DNA of 42,259 nucleotides from contig JACPLT010000031.1 in NCBI GenBank assembly GCA_016186365.1, positions 1 to 42,259 of the forward strand. The letters run 5' to 3'. The notes beneath the pieces are model-generated. The model was not told the DNA's origin. It saw nothing but the letters and a program-made list of their open reading frames with translations, and made no database searches. This document shows, piece by piece, positions 26,495 through 35,163 of this stretch. Made by a program: the position numbers and the translations under genes. This DNA is from Candidatus Pacearchaeota archaeon (GTDB lineage: Archaea; Nanobdellota; Nanobdellia; Pacearchaeales; GW2011-AR1). How positions within the stretch are numbered: position 1 is the first letter of the stretch; the number at the start of each line of letters is the position of its first letter.

Positions 26495-27343
26495 TTATAA
26501 AACACTGCATCTGCAAGTAATTCTTTCTTTCCCTGTAAGTAAAATAGTATAAGTTAAGTTGCAATTCCAGCCCAAATCTTCAACATGCGTCAGTCTATTT
26601 TCTTCAGCATATCCGCAAACCATCTTCTTTTTAGTAGAGCTGCTCAGATATTTTATATAATTCCCCCATGTTCCTGCACCCGTTTGAAGCATGTTAACTA
26701 TAGAATTCTTCCATTCGTCAATAGTTTCTTTCCAAGATTCTAGAGCCGAAATCCTCTCTTCTGAATTTTTTATTATTACTCCATGTAAAACTAATCCATT
26801 ATTATTTAATGAGTCCATATAAAAATTTAAATGCCCCAAAAAAATAGAACTATCAGAACTAAATAAAACTAAGTCAAAAACCGCTCCGCAATTTTTAGAA
26901 ATATTATTTTTATCAAAGATATATTCTATATGTCCATAAAAAAATGGAGTAAGAGAAGAATATGTTTTATTATTATAAACTAAACTAAATATTGTTGCCT
27001 GTGGGCTATATCCATGCCATAAATAATTTGCGAAACTTACTTCACTAATGTCTAACCTCACTTCATCATATTAATTTAACTTTATATTATCAAATACGCA
27101 TGGAGCAATACTATCATTTTCAATCCAACAATTGATTAAAGAGTAGTCGGTTATATCAAAATAATAGGTTAACAATTGATTATTGCTATCTTTAACAAAA
27201 TACAAGTTATTGACGGATGAATTATACAAAGTTTTACTATAATCTTCCGAAGCAAGAATTCCATTAGCACTCACCGCCCCCATCATCATAAATATCCCTA
27301 AGAATAAAGATAAAAACAATACAAAATGTGCCTCTCTTTTCAT
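26495..27343 (-). pseudogene. secreted protein gene interrupted by an in-frame TAA (27071-27073)
   Basis: signal-peptide ORF 27343-27071 and ORF 27061-26495 are in the same frame: ...DNIKLN*YDEVRLDISEV... Confidence 0.75.
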
Positions 27344-27402
27344 GAAAAATAATAGAATAACTTTTATTTAAATGTATTGTATCGAGAAAGAGTAGTGAGA
27401 AC

Positions 27403-27448
27403 TTCCACTAATTAAGAAAACGCCCAGACCAGGAATCGAACCTGGAAA
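27403..27448. repeat. 46-bp direct repeat, copy 1 (tRNA-Ser 3' end duplicate)
   Basis: ttccactaattaagaaaacgcccagaccaggaatcgaacctggaaa identical to 27533-27578. Confidence 0.95.
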
Positions 27449-27450
27449 CA

Positions 27451-27514
27451 TCAGAAATCTTTTATGGATTTCTGAATGTGCTCAGAAATGCACGAAACAA
27501 AGAGCATTTCTGAC
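27451..27514. repeat. Two-hairpin element copy C
   Basis: TCAGAAATC-ttttatg-GATTTCTGA then atgtgc, then TCAGAAATGC-acgaaacaaaga-GCATTTCTGA. Confidence 0.7.
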
Positions 27515-27532
27515 ATCCTTGCAAGCAAGGAT

Positions 27533-27578
27533 TTCCACTAATTAAGAAAACGCCCAGACCAGGAATCGAACCTGGAAA
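27533..27578. repeat. 46-bp direct repeat, copy 2 (covers 3' end of tRNA-Ser)
   Basis: see 27403-27448. Confidence 0.95.
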
Positions 27579-27654
27579 TCCTTGCGGAAACAGCCTTTCT
27601 TGTCTATATCTCTTCGCTTTCCAGAGCTGCGCCTTACCATTGGGCCATCTGGGC
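27551..27654 (-). tRNA. tRNA-Ser(GGA) with a predicted intron of about 22 nt after position 37
   Basis: GCCCAGA/TCTGGGC acceptor, CAGCT/GGCTG anticodon stem, TTTCCGCAAGGATTT long variable arm, CCAGG-TTCGATT-CCTGG T-arm. Confidence 0.88.
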
Positions 27655-27744
27655 TTAGAATTGATAAATAACCTGGTTTTATAAAGACTATTAAAGCAAA
27701 AGTAAAAAACATAATTTTATTAAGAATCCCAATCATAAGAATAT

Positions 27745-28062
27745 ATGAATCTGGAAAATTTTAAGGAAAAACTAAAAGAATATAAAAAAGAGGATATAAT
27801 CTTTACCTTTCATGCTGAAATCCAGGCATTAATAAGACAGATAGATTTAGAAGAAGTAAGAAATAATTTGACAAACCCCAAAAAGCTAGTATTTGTTGAA
27901 AAAGAAGAAATCCAAAATAAAAAAGAAAAGTATAGTTGCTATTTTGCTTATTCTAATTTTAATTGCCATAAATATGTTTTAACACTGAATAGTAAGATTA
28001 TTATAGTTACTATAATTAATATAAACAGAAACTGGCAGAAGATAATAGAAAGAAAAATATAA
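27745..28062 (+). CDS. DUF4258-like putative toxin
   Basis: IIFTFHAEIQALIRQIDLEEV; paired with a DUF2283-like gene. Confidence 0.6.
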   Translation: MNLENFKEKLKEYKKEDIIFTFHAEIQALIRQIDLEEVRNNLTNPKKLVFVEKEEIQNKKEKYSCYFAYSNFNCHKYVLTLNSKIIIVTIININRNWQKIIERKI

Positions 28063-28063
28063 A

Positions 28064-28399
28064 ATGGAAAATTTCAAGTTTAGTTACGATAAGGAAGACG
28101 ATAATTTGTTTATTTACTTAGAAAGCCAAAAATCAGAAGGTGCAGTAGAGATGGGCAATTTTGTCTTTGATTTTAACAAAGACGAAGATTTAGTGGCGAT
28201 ACAGATTTTTGAAGCATCAAAAGTCCTTTCAAAGATTATGCCTAAAATAATAGAGTTAGCTAACATAAAAAATATAAAAATGGAGATAGCTAATTTTAGA
28301 AATATGACTGCAGTAAGAATGTTTATAGATACAGATAAAGAGGCATTTATGACCCCCATTATTATTCCAAAAATTAAGCAAGAAAGCCCAGCATTATAA
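28064..28399 (+). CDS. DUF2283-like putative antitoxin
   Basis: FKFSYDKEDDNLFIYL...FVFDFNKDEDLVAIQIFEASKVL. Confidence 0.65.
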   Translation: MENFKFSYDKEDDNLFIYLESQKSEGAVEMGNFVFDFNKDEDLVAIQIFEASKVLSKIMPKIIELANIKNIKMEIANFRNMTAVRMFIDTDKEAFMTPIIIPKIKQESPAL

Positions 28400-28472
28400 T
28401 CAAGGGCTTTAATATTTTACCCGTTTGTCCTTGATTAGATAGGGAAAGACTTATGTCTTTCACTATAAGTTA

Positions 28473-28781
28473 TTAATTCTTCATCTCAATCTTAATATTA
28501 ACGCTTCTTGGAATAGCTATCCTCATTATAGAATGCAAAACCCTGTCATTAGCAGGCAGATCAATTACTCGATTATGAACTCTCATTTCAAATCTGTCAA
28601 AAGTAGCTGTTCCATTTCCACAGGGAGATTTTCTTGTTGTAACTTTCATTCTTTTTGTTGGCAATGGAATCGGTCCAGAAATTACAATACCTGCCCTGCT
28701 AGCCAAATCCTTAATTACTGTGCAGATATTATTTAAGGCGTCAATATCTACACTCGCAAGCTTAATCCTTACCTTAGCCAT
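28473..28781 (-). CDS. rps10: 30S ribosomal protein S10
   Basis: MAKVRIKLASVDIDALNNIC...ISGPIPLPTKRMKVTTRKSPCGNG. Confidence 0.93.
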   Translation of the reverse strand: MAKVRIKLASVDIDALNNICTVIKDLASRAGIVISGPIPLPTKRMKVTTRKSPCGNGTATFDRFEMRVHNRVIDLPANDRVLHSIMRIAIPRSVNIKIEMKN

Positions 28782-28884
28782 ATAAAGTATGTGAAAAATC
28801 AATTTAAAAACCTTTCTTATTTATATAAAATGCAATTTTTATGTATAACCCAAAATTTATATACACAAAACAACTAATCCCCAT

Positions 28885-29430
28885 ATGAAATTAAAATTGA
28901 GGTATCCAAAGATTACTATTTTTGTAATCATGATTATTTTTGCATATTTTATTTTCAGGAATCAAGAAGTAAATAATTTTATATCTCATCTTGGAAATAT
29001 AGGATATCTCGGAGTATTCATTGCAGGATTATTATTCTCTTTTGGATTTACCACCCCATTTGCAATAGGTTTTTTTGTAGTGCTAAATCCAGAAAATATA
29101 CTGCTTGCAGGAATTATCGGAGGTTTCGGAGCACTAATTTCAGATATGATCATTTTTAAGTTTGTCAGATTTTCATTCAGCAAGGAATTCTCAAAGATAA
29201 AAAAGTCAAAGTTAATAAGAGAAACAGAAAAAATAATTGAAAATAATTTAAGCAAAAAAATTCAAATCTATCTCCTCTACGCCATAGCAGGATTCATAAT
29301 AGCAAGTCCGCTTCCTGACGAAGCGGGGATAACAATTCTTGCAGGAATGACAAAAATAAAACAGATAGATATAGCAAAAATAGGCTTTGTCTTCAACACT
29401 TTAGGAATAATTATACTTCTAATGATATAG
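28885..29430 (+). CDS. membrane protein, VTT/SNARE-associated-like
   Basis: NIGYLGVFIAGLLFSFGFTTPFAIGFFV; multiple TM segments. Confidence 0.6.
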   Translation: MKLKLRYPKITIFVIMIIFAYFIFRNQEVNNFISHLGNIGYLGVFIAGLLFSFGFTTPFAIGFFVVLNPENILLAGIIGGFGALISDMIIFKFVRFSFSKEFSKIKKSKLIRETEKIIENNLSKKIQIYLLYAIAGFIIASPLPDEAGITILAGMTKIKQIDIAKIGFVFNTLGIIILLMI

Positions 29431-29432
29431 AC

Positions 29433-29600
29433 TGTTAAGTAAACTATAGAACTTAACATCCCCCACTTCCGTAAAACTATTATTATTGACAGAGAATTTT
29501 ATTTGTTCTCCCCTATTTATTGAGGGAGAAAAATCAAATTTCTGCTATACTATAAATCCGAAACTAAGGGGGAATGTTAAGTTGGGTTTTTTACTTAACA
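29433..29600. mobile_element. MITE-like element copy 2 (E2)
   Basis: perfect 11-bp TIR TGTTAAGTAAA/TTTACTTAACA; inner AACTTAACATCCCCC/GGGGGAATGTTAAGTT; central TTCTCCC-CTATTTATTGA-GGGAGAA. Confidence 0.7.
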
Positions 29601-29652
29601 CAAACATAAACTTTATATACAAAAAAATCATAAACTAATAAAGGAGGTGAAA

Positions 29653-30033
29653 ATGGAAACACTAACAATTTTCGCATTAATTGTGTCTCTTCTGATTTTG
29701 ATAAAGATAATAGTAATTCTTATCAAGCCAAAAGCATGGTACAATTTAGCAAAAACGATTTGGAGTGCTCCAACACTAGTAATGATTGTCTGTCTTGTTT
29801 TATCGGCAATAGTCTTGTTTTATCTAATTCAGACAGTGACTATTATTGAGATAATGGCAGTAATGTTATTCCTAGCATTATTATCTGGAATGACTATGGC
29901 AGTTTATTCAAGGGAAATTCTAGATTTTGCAGGAAAACTCTTGAAAGACAGAAAATTCATGAAAAAAGCCTGGCTTGCAATTATTATCTGGCTGGTTTTA
30001 ATATTATGGGCACTTAAAGAAATCTTAATGTAA
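29653..30033 (+). CDS. small integral membrane protein
   Basis: ORF with ggaggtg SD just upstream; hydrophobic. Confidence 0.7.
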   Translation: METLTIFALIVSLLILIKIIVILIKPKAWYNLAKTIWSAPTLVMIVCLVLSAIVLFYLIQTVTIIEIMAVMLFLALLSGMTMAVYSREILDFAGKLLKDRKFMKKAWLAIIIWLVLILWALKEILM

Positions 30034-30054
30034 TTTATTTTTTTCTTTATTTTT

Positions 30055-30633
30055 TTAATATGACTGAATAATTATCGAGCTTTTAGCCATTTTCTGGTAA
30101 AAGTCAAAATCAGGCAGTCTCTGTTTTGATTCAAATATCACCTGGTAAAGCCCCTCCCAAAAAAAGAACCATCCCGCAGGCTCAAAAAGAACAAGCAAAA
30201 AATGAATAAAAACATTGCTTTCAGAATACCCAAATAATAAAAATGAAGCAATCAGCATAGTTAACACTCCCAAAATAATAAATATCCCCCCTCTTCTAAG
30301 TATAGAAGTATATTTCTCTCTTGTTTGCCGGGCATGCCTCTCGAAATGTTCTTTTAATCTCATTCTTATAACTTTTTCCTTATCCAGCCTTCTCATTTTC
30401 TCTGGAATAAGAAGCCTCAACTCAATTTTATCCAGCTCTTTATCGCGAGTTGCTCTTTTCGCCTCATCCAAAAAATCAACAGAAAGTGCTCTTTCAGAAT
30501 AATGTCTGGGATCAAAACTTGAAAAAATATCCTCATAACTATTCATCTTCAGACTGACATTTGACATCTCAAAAGCATCTCTTTCCTTTCTCTCAAGTAT
30601 GTCTTCAGTTATTTCATCACCTATTTTTTCCAT
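30055..30633 (-). CDS. membrane protein of unknown function
   Basis: charged N-terminus, two TM segments. Confidence 0.65.
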   Translation of the reverse strand: MEKIGDEITEDILERKERDAFEMSNVSLKMNSYEDIFSSFDPRHYSERALSVDFLDEAKRATRDKELDKIELRLLIPEKMRRLDKEKVIRMRLKEHFERHARQTREKYTSILRRGGIFIILGVLTMLIASFLLFGYSESNVFIHFLLVLFEPAGWFFFWEGLYQVIFESKQRLPDFDFYQKMAKSSIIIQSY

Positions 30634-30708
30634 ATATCAAAGAAGAAACTTGCATTTAAAATACTTGTGATTTAATAAATTTATATACCTCGCACTCTTA
30701 TTTTATAA

Positions 30709-31443
30709 ATGAAAAAGCTTAACATCCTTATTTTTATTCTTATTTTTAACACTTTTATTCTGTTAGGCTATCTTGTTTCCTATTCTAATGAAAATACAAC
30801 AAACAAAAGAATAACTGCAAACATAACAGAAGTGATAGATGGAGATACAATTGATACAAATTTAGGAAGAGTAAGGTTATTGGGAATAAACACTCCAGAG
30901 AAAAAGCAAAGATTATACCAAAATCCAAAAGATTTTCTCTCCCAGTTCAAAGGAAAGCAGGTTTATCTTGAGCAAACAAATGAAGACAAGGATAAATATG
31001 GAAGAATGTTAAGATATGTTATTTATCAGGGAATAAATGTGAATAAAGAAATTATCAGGCAGGGATGGGCGCACTATTATTCCTATGAAACTGACAAATA
31101 CTCTTCAGAATTACAAAAAGCAGAGCAATCAGCGCGAATTCAAGAATTAGGAATATGGGAAAAAAGCAAAGATTCTTGTTCTGGCTGTATAATCCTAAAA
31201 AAGCTGAATAATATCGACCCCGGAGAGTATGTTTTGCTGGGAAACTCCTGTTCTTTTCAGTGCAATCTGACAGGTTACACAATTGACGATGATTCTTCCT
31301 CTCACACAAAAAAGCTGAATTTCATCTTAAATCAGGGAGAAGAAATTAAAATTGATTATTCAGGAAGCATCTGGAATGATGCCGGAGACAGTTTCTATCT
31401 TAGGGATAGTTATGGCTATCTTGTTTTGTTTTATAGATACTGA
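30709..31443 (+). CDS. secreted thermonuclease (SNase-like) with C-terminal lamin-tail-like domain
   Basis: VIDGDTIDTNLGRVRLLGINTPE, DKYGRMLRYV; C-terminal GYTIDDDSS...GDSFYLRDSYG. Confidence 0.85.
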   Translation: MKKLNILIFILIFNTFILLGYLVSYSNENTTNKRITANITEVIDGDTIDTNLGRVRLLGINTPEKKQRLYQNPKDFLSQFKGKQVYLEQTNEDKDKYGRMLRYVIYQGINVNKEIIRQGWAHYYSYETDKYSSELQKAEQSARIQELGIWEKSKDSCSGCIILKKLNNIDPGEYVLLGNSCSFQCNLTGYTIDDDSSSHTKKLNFILNQGEEIKIDYSGSIWNDAGDSFYLRDSYGYLVLFYRY

Positions 31444-31446
31444 AAA

Positions 31447-32128
31447 GTGTGACATCCTCCGTCCCCTAAAGGTTTTTTGCTGCGGCAAAAAATCCACCTT
31501 CGGTGGAGGACGGCGTCCTAACTAAAAAAATGATGCTGTTTCTGATTTTTTACATAACTCAATGCTCTTTCAAAATCACTTCCACAACCCTCGCAAAAAT
31601 ATCCTTCACTCCAAAAATGCCCTTTAGGATATCTCTTTCTTAAATTAGGGCAGAGTCTGAAAATAATATACGCAGATAATCCTTTGATTATCTGCATCAT
31701 CTCTGCCTGAGATAATGTTCTCGGACAATTCACAATTATGTGCACATGCTCTTTCAGAACTTCAATGATTACTATTTCAATTTTATGTTTTTTGCATGCT
31801 TCTTCTATTGCAATCCTGCAATAAGTTTCAATTATTTCTTTTTGCATCATTGCATACCTGCATTTAGTTGTTATTTGTATTACCTGCAAATTATTTCCAA
31901 CTGAATTTTCATAATGTTTATATTCTATTATTTTGGTTTCCATTTTTTTCTCCAGCTCTCGCTAAGCGAAAGCTTTATTTAGTTTGAGAAAGTTCTAACT
32001 ATTGTTTTGTTGCAATGAGTTAAAATCTAGCTCATTGTTTATAATCATTCGAAGAATAAATATTTAGCGATTATACCCCGCAATTCATCCGCCCACTAAA
32101 GTGGGCACAAGGATTTCTTGCGGAAACC
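31447..32128 (-). mobile_element. IS200/IS605-type insertion sequence, tnpA only
   Basis: Y1 transposase ORF flanked by subterminal hairpins (ggcGTCC.../GGTGGA; GCCCACT-tt-AGTGGGC with CTTGCGGAAACC). Confidence 0.75.
31518..31943 (-). CDS. tnpA: IS200-like Y1 (HUH) transposase
   Basis: HVHIIVNCP HUH motif; FWSEGYFCEG; catalytic Tyr in ALSYVKNQKQHH. Confidence 0.92.
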   Translation of the reverse strand: METKIIEYKHYENSVGNNLQVIQITTKCRYAMMQKEIIETYCRIAIEEACKKHKIEIVIIEVLKEHVHIIVNCPRTLSQAEMMQIIKGLSAYIIFRLCPNLRKRYPKGHFWSEGYFCEGCGSDFERALSYVKNQKQHHFFS

Positions 32129-32153
32129 TTAAATATTCCAAGAATGCCTCAAA

Positions 32154-32744
32154 TTGATGATAGAAGATTTAACATTCTTAGAAGAAGGAAAATTCACCCA
32201 ACACGATAGAATAGTCAAAAATCTTGCTGAAAAATTGCAGGAAAAAGCAAAAAGAGAAAACATAACAATAAGAAGAGTTTTAAGCCAGTATATTTCCAGA
32301 GAATTTACCTCTCAAAAAGGATATACTGCAACATCTCCAGATTTTAGGAATAGAACTGCCTCGCAGATAATTAAATCAAAAGAGATTATGGGATGTACGG
32401 ACATTGCTCTAATATTTCTTGCTGTTGCCAGAGCCGCAGGAATCCCTTCAAGATATGTAGAAACCTTGCAAAAAAGCTGGCTAACTGACAAAACAATCCC
32501 GGGAGTTCGAGGTCATATTTTTGTAGACATTCAGCAAAATGGAATTTGGAAAGTTTATGAACCTCTGACTGGATTTTGCAGGCAGAATGATTATATTTTT
32601 CTAGGGAGAGAATATCAGGTTATAGGCAAAGGAATAGATTTTTCTCAAGTTTACGAGTTTAAAAATGGAATTTTCCAGCCAGAACCCTCTGATTTCACAG
32701 ACATTATAAATATCGCACAAAGGGTAAGAGAAGAAACACAATAA
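32154..32744 (+). CDS. transglutaminase-like cysteine protease domain protein
   Basis: GCTDIALIFLAVARAAGIPSRYVE, GHIFVDI. Confidence 0.82.
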   Translation: MMIEDLTFLEEGKFTQHDRIVKNLAEKLQEKAKRENITIRRVLSQYISREFTSQKGYTATSPDFRNRTASQIIKSKEIMGCTDIALIFLAVARAAGIPSRYVETLQKSWLTDKTIPGVRGHIFVDIQQNGIWKVYEPLTGFCRQNDYIFLGREYQVIGKGIDFSQVYEFKNGIFQPEPSDFTDIINIAQRVREETQ

Positions 32745-32857
32745 AGCTAAATTCTATCTCGCTTGAGCTGATTGCACATTCATCATTTCCTTAAGAAAGG
32801 GGCATAATTCATCTATAACACTATAAGATTTTTAAACAATGAGATACATAATATAAT

Positions 32858-33313
32858 ATGAACAAAAAAATACTTGCTTTTTTATGCAATGGAGAAAAAT
32901 TCCTTTTATTGAGAAATAATTCTAAAGATCCTGCCCACGGAGGAGATTATTGGTTTACTGTAACTGGAAGTGTTGAAGCTGATGAATCTGTAGAAGACGC
33001 TGTTAAGCGAGAAGTAAAAGAAGAAACAAACCTGGAGGTATCTGAAATTTTTGATTTAAAATGGGGCTCTGTTTATACTTGGGATAAAGAAGATCACTCC
33101 GAGAACAATTTCCTGGCTTTTGTAAATGATGATAAAGTAATCTTAAATGAAGAGCATGTTGATTCTGAATGGCTTAGTTTAGATGATTATATTAAAAAGA
33201 TAAATTGGGATTTGAATAAAGAAGAATTAAAAAAAGTCCTTGAAAAAGCTATGAAAAGAGAATTATTTTTTAAGAAAGAAAAAATTGACGATTTTAGAAA
33301 GAAAGCCGCTTAA
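32858..33313 (+). CDS. NUDIX hydrolase
   Basis: GSVEADESVEDAVKREVKEETNLEV. Confidence 0.92.
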   Translation: MNKKILAFLCNGEKFLLLRNNSKDPAHGGDYWFTVTGSVEADESVEDAVKREVKEETNLEVSEIFDLKWGSVYTWDKEDHSENNFLAFVNDDKVILNEEHVDSEWLSLDDYIKKINWDLNKEELKKVLEKAMKRELFFKKEKIDDFRKKAA

Positions 33314-33385
33314 TCTTCTTGTTTTCTCTAAAATATTCTCATAACTTTTCATTAATTTTAAATACTTCCCAATATAGAGTTATTT

Positions 33386-34117
33386 ATGTTACAAGAAATA
33401 ATATACGCAATAATACAATCAGCAACAGAATTCCTCCCTGTCTCAAGTTCAGGGCATCTCGCACTAATTTCCAACCTTATAGGCGAGCCAGATCTCTCGT
33501 TTTTTGTAATGCTTCATCTCGCCTCGCTTATAACAGTAATCGTTTTCACAAGAAAAGAACTTTATAACCTTGCATCATTCAATCCCAAATATAAAAAATT
33601 ATGGCTATTCCTGATAACAGCAACAATTCCCGCGGGAATTGTTGGATTATTACTCAGAAAAACTATTGAAGCTAGTTTTTCTTCGTTGTTATTCTTAAGC
33701 TTCGCCTTTATCTTTACAGGAATAATACTATTCCTAACACAATATACAAAAGCAACTTCAAATTTCAGCATAAAAAATTCTCTGTTAATAGGAATATTTC
33801 AGGCAATATCCATTTTTCCAGGAATATCCCGAAGCGGAATGACTATCTCTTCTGCCCTATTTTCAGGAATAGAAAAAGAAAAAGCCGCAAGATTTTCTTT
33901 TCTTTTATTTATTCCAGTAACATTAGGAGCATTCGTATTGGAATTAAACCAGCTGAAAATAAACTCTTCAGCAATAGTTGCCTTTTTCATCTGTCTTATT
34001 CTTTCCATATTTTTCCTTAATCTTCTAGTATTAATAATAAAGAAAGAAAAATTCTGGATGTTCTCATTTTATTGCTGGCTATTAGGAATAATTTCGCTGA
34101 TTTTGTATTTGAGATGA
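33386..34117 (+). CDS. uppP: undecaprenyl-diphosphatase-like protein (UppP/BacA)
   Basis: ATEFLPVSSSGHLALI, FPGISRSGMTISSAL. Confidence 0.9.
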   Translation: MLQEIIYAIIQSATEFLPVSSSGHLALISNLIGEPDLSFFVMLHLASLITVIVFTRKELYNLASFNPKYKKLWLFLITATIPAGIVGLLLRKTIEASFSSLLFLSFAFIFTGIILFLTQYTKATSNFSIKNSLLIGIFQAISIFPGISRSGMTISSALFSGIEKEKAARFSFLLFIPVTLGAFVLELNQLKINSSAIVAFFICLILSIFFLNLLVLIIKKEKFWMFSFYCWLLGIISLILYLR

Positions 34118-34129
34118 TTTAAAGAGTGA

Positions 34130-34690
34130 CTAAAGCTTAAAATATTCTTTTTTTATTAATACTCTCTCACTACATGCTTTCCAAAGATAATTAGAAAGAG
34201 AGAAAGCGGATTTTCTTTTTTTATCAGTAAAATATGCCAAAATAACTTGTATATTATGCCCTCGTTTTATATCTTCAATTATAGGAACAAAATCTGTATC
34301 TGAAGTTAAGAGTATTATCGACTGGGTTTTCCTTTGTTCAGCAGTTCTTAATAAATCCATAGTCATTAAAGTGTCTACTCCTTTTTGTTGAAAGACGTGG
34401 CCTATTTTTTGGCATCTCCCTTCACGAACGATTATTCTTGGTTTAACAGACTTCAATTTTAATATGAATTTATCATAATTCTTTTGTCTTTGTCTTTCAT
34501 TGTCAGAAGGTATTGACCCCCGATATGGTGGAGCAGTATATTAATAAATTTCATCACAAAATAATTTTAAGTCACTGCAAACAGCAATAACAAATTTTTC
34601 TATTTTATACTTTATGGGCATTCCATTGCCAAAATATTTAGAGATAAAAGAAAGATACGCCCCATCTATAAAGAATATAGTTTTATCCAT
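34130..34690 (-). pseudogene. NYN (LabA/PIN-like) protein gene with in-frame TAA at 34541-34543
   Basis: MDKTIFFIDGAYLSF...LFCDEIY*YTAPPYRGSIPS...KGVDTLMTMDLLR...ILLTSDTDFVPII in one frame. Confidence 0.8.
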
Positions 34691-34699
34691 ATTAAAAAA

Positions 34700-34730
34700 C
34701 ATCAGGCAACCCTTTCAGATTACCTGGGAT
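34700..34730 (-). promoter_or_regulatory. 5' leader hairpin with GNRA tetraloop upstream of second NYN gene
   Basis: minus strand CAGGTAA-TCT-GAAA-GGG-TTGCCTG, then TTTTTT and ATG. Confidence 0.6.
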
Positions 34731-34783
34731 TATGTTAATAACATGATAATTACTTAGTATTTAAAACTTTCTTTCTGCGAGTA

Positions 34784-35113
34784 TTATGGTTCTATATAAA
34801 CATCTCCTGAAACATAGGGCAGTCCTAATTTTCCAGCTAAATCATAAAAATCTGTTTTAATATTTCTTCCTGCAACAATATCTTTAGAACTAAACGTTAC
34901 TAATATTTCTCCTGGCAGTCCACAAGCACTTATTGAACTTACAAAAACAGGTTTATATCCTTTTTGAGCTAATCCTTCTAGCAAGCTTCTGCCTATTTTA
35001 ACACCTTCATCAGACGAAAATGCTAAAAGCCCCTCTCCAAGCCTAAATGACTGAATAAGTTGCCTACCTTTAGCAGAAACATTTGCTCTCTTAAAATATT
35101 TTGTCTTTGCCAT
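34784..35113 (-). CDS. hypothetical protein
   Basis: 109-aa ORF. Confidence 0.6.
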   Translation of the reverse strand: MAKTKYFKRANVSAKGRQLIQSFRLGEGLLAFSSDEGVKIGRSLLEGLAQKGYKPVFVSSISACGLPGEILVTFSSKDIVAGRNIKTDFYDLAGKLGLPYVSGDVYIEP

Positions 35114-35163
35114 AAATTTAGGATTATTTATGCATTTTTAAGTATTATTATGCTGAAGAATAA

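Noticed and set aside
28392-28440. AATCAAGG...TCCTTGATT hairpin similar to 7661-7702 (ATTCAAGGCAC...GTGTCCTTGAAT)
   Set aside because: Short shared stem, different loops and contexts; likely ordinary terminator/leader hairpins.
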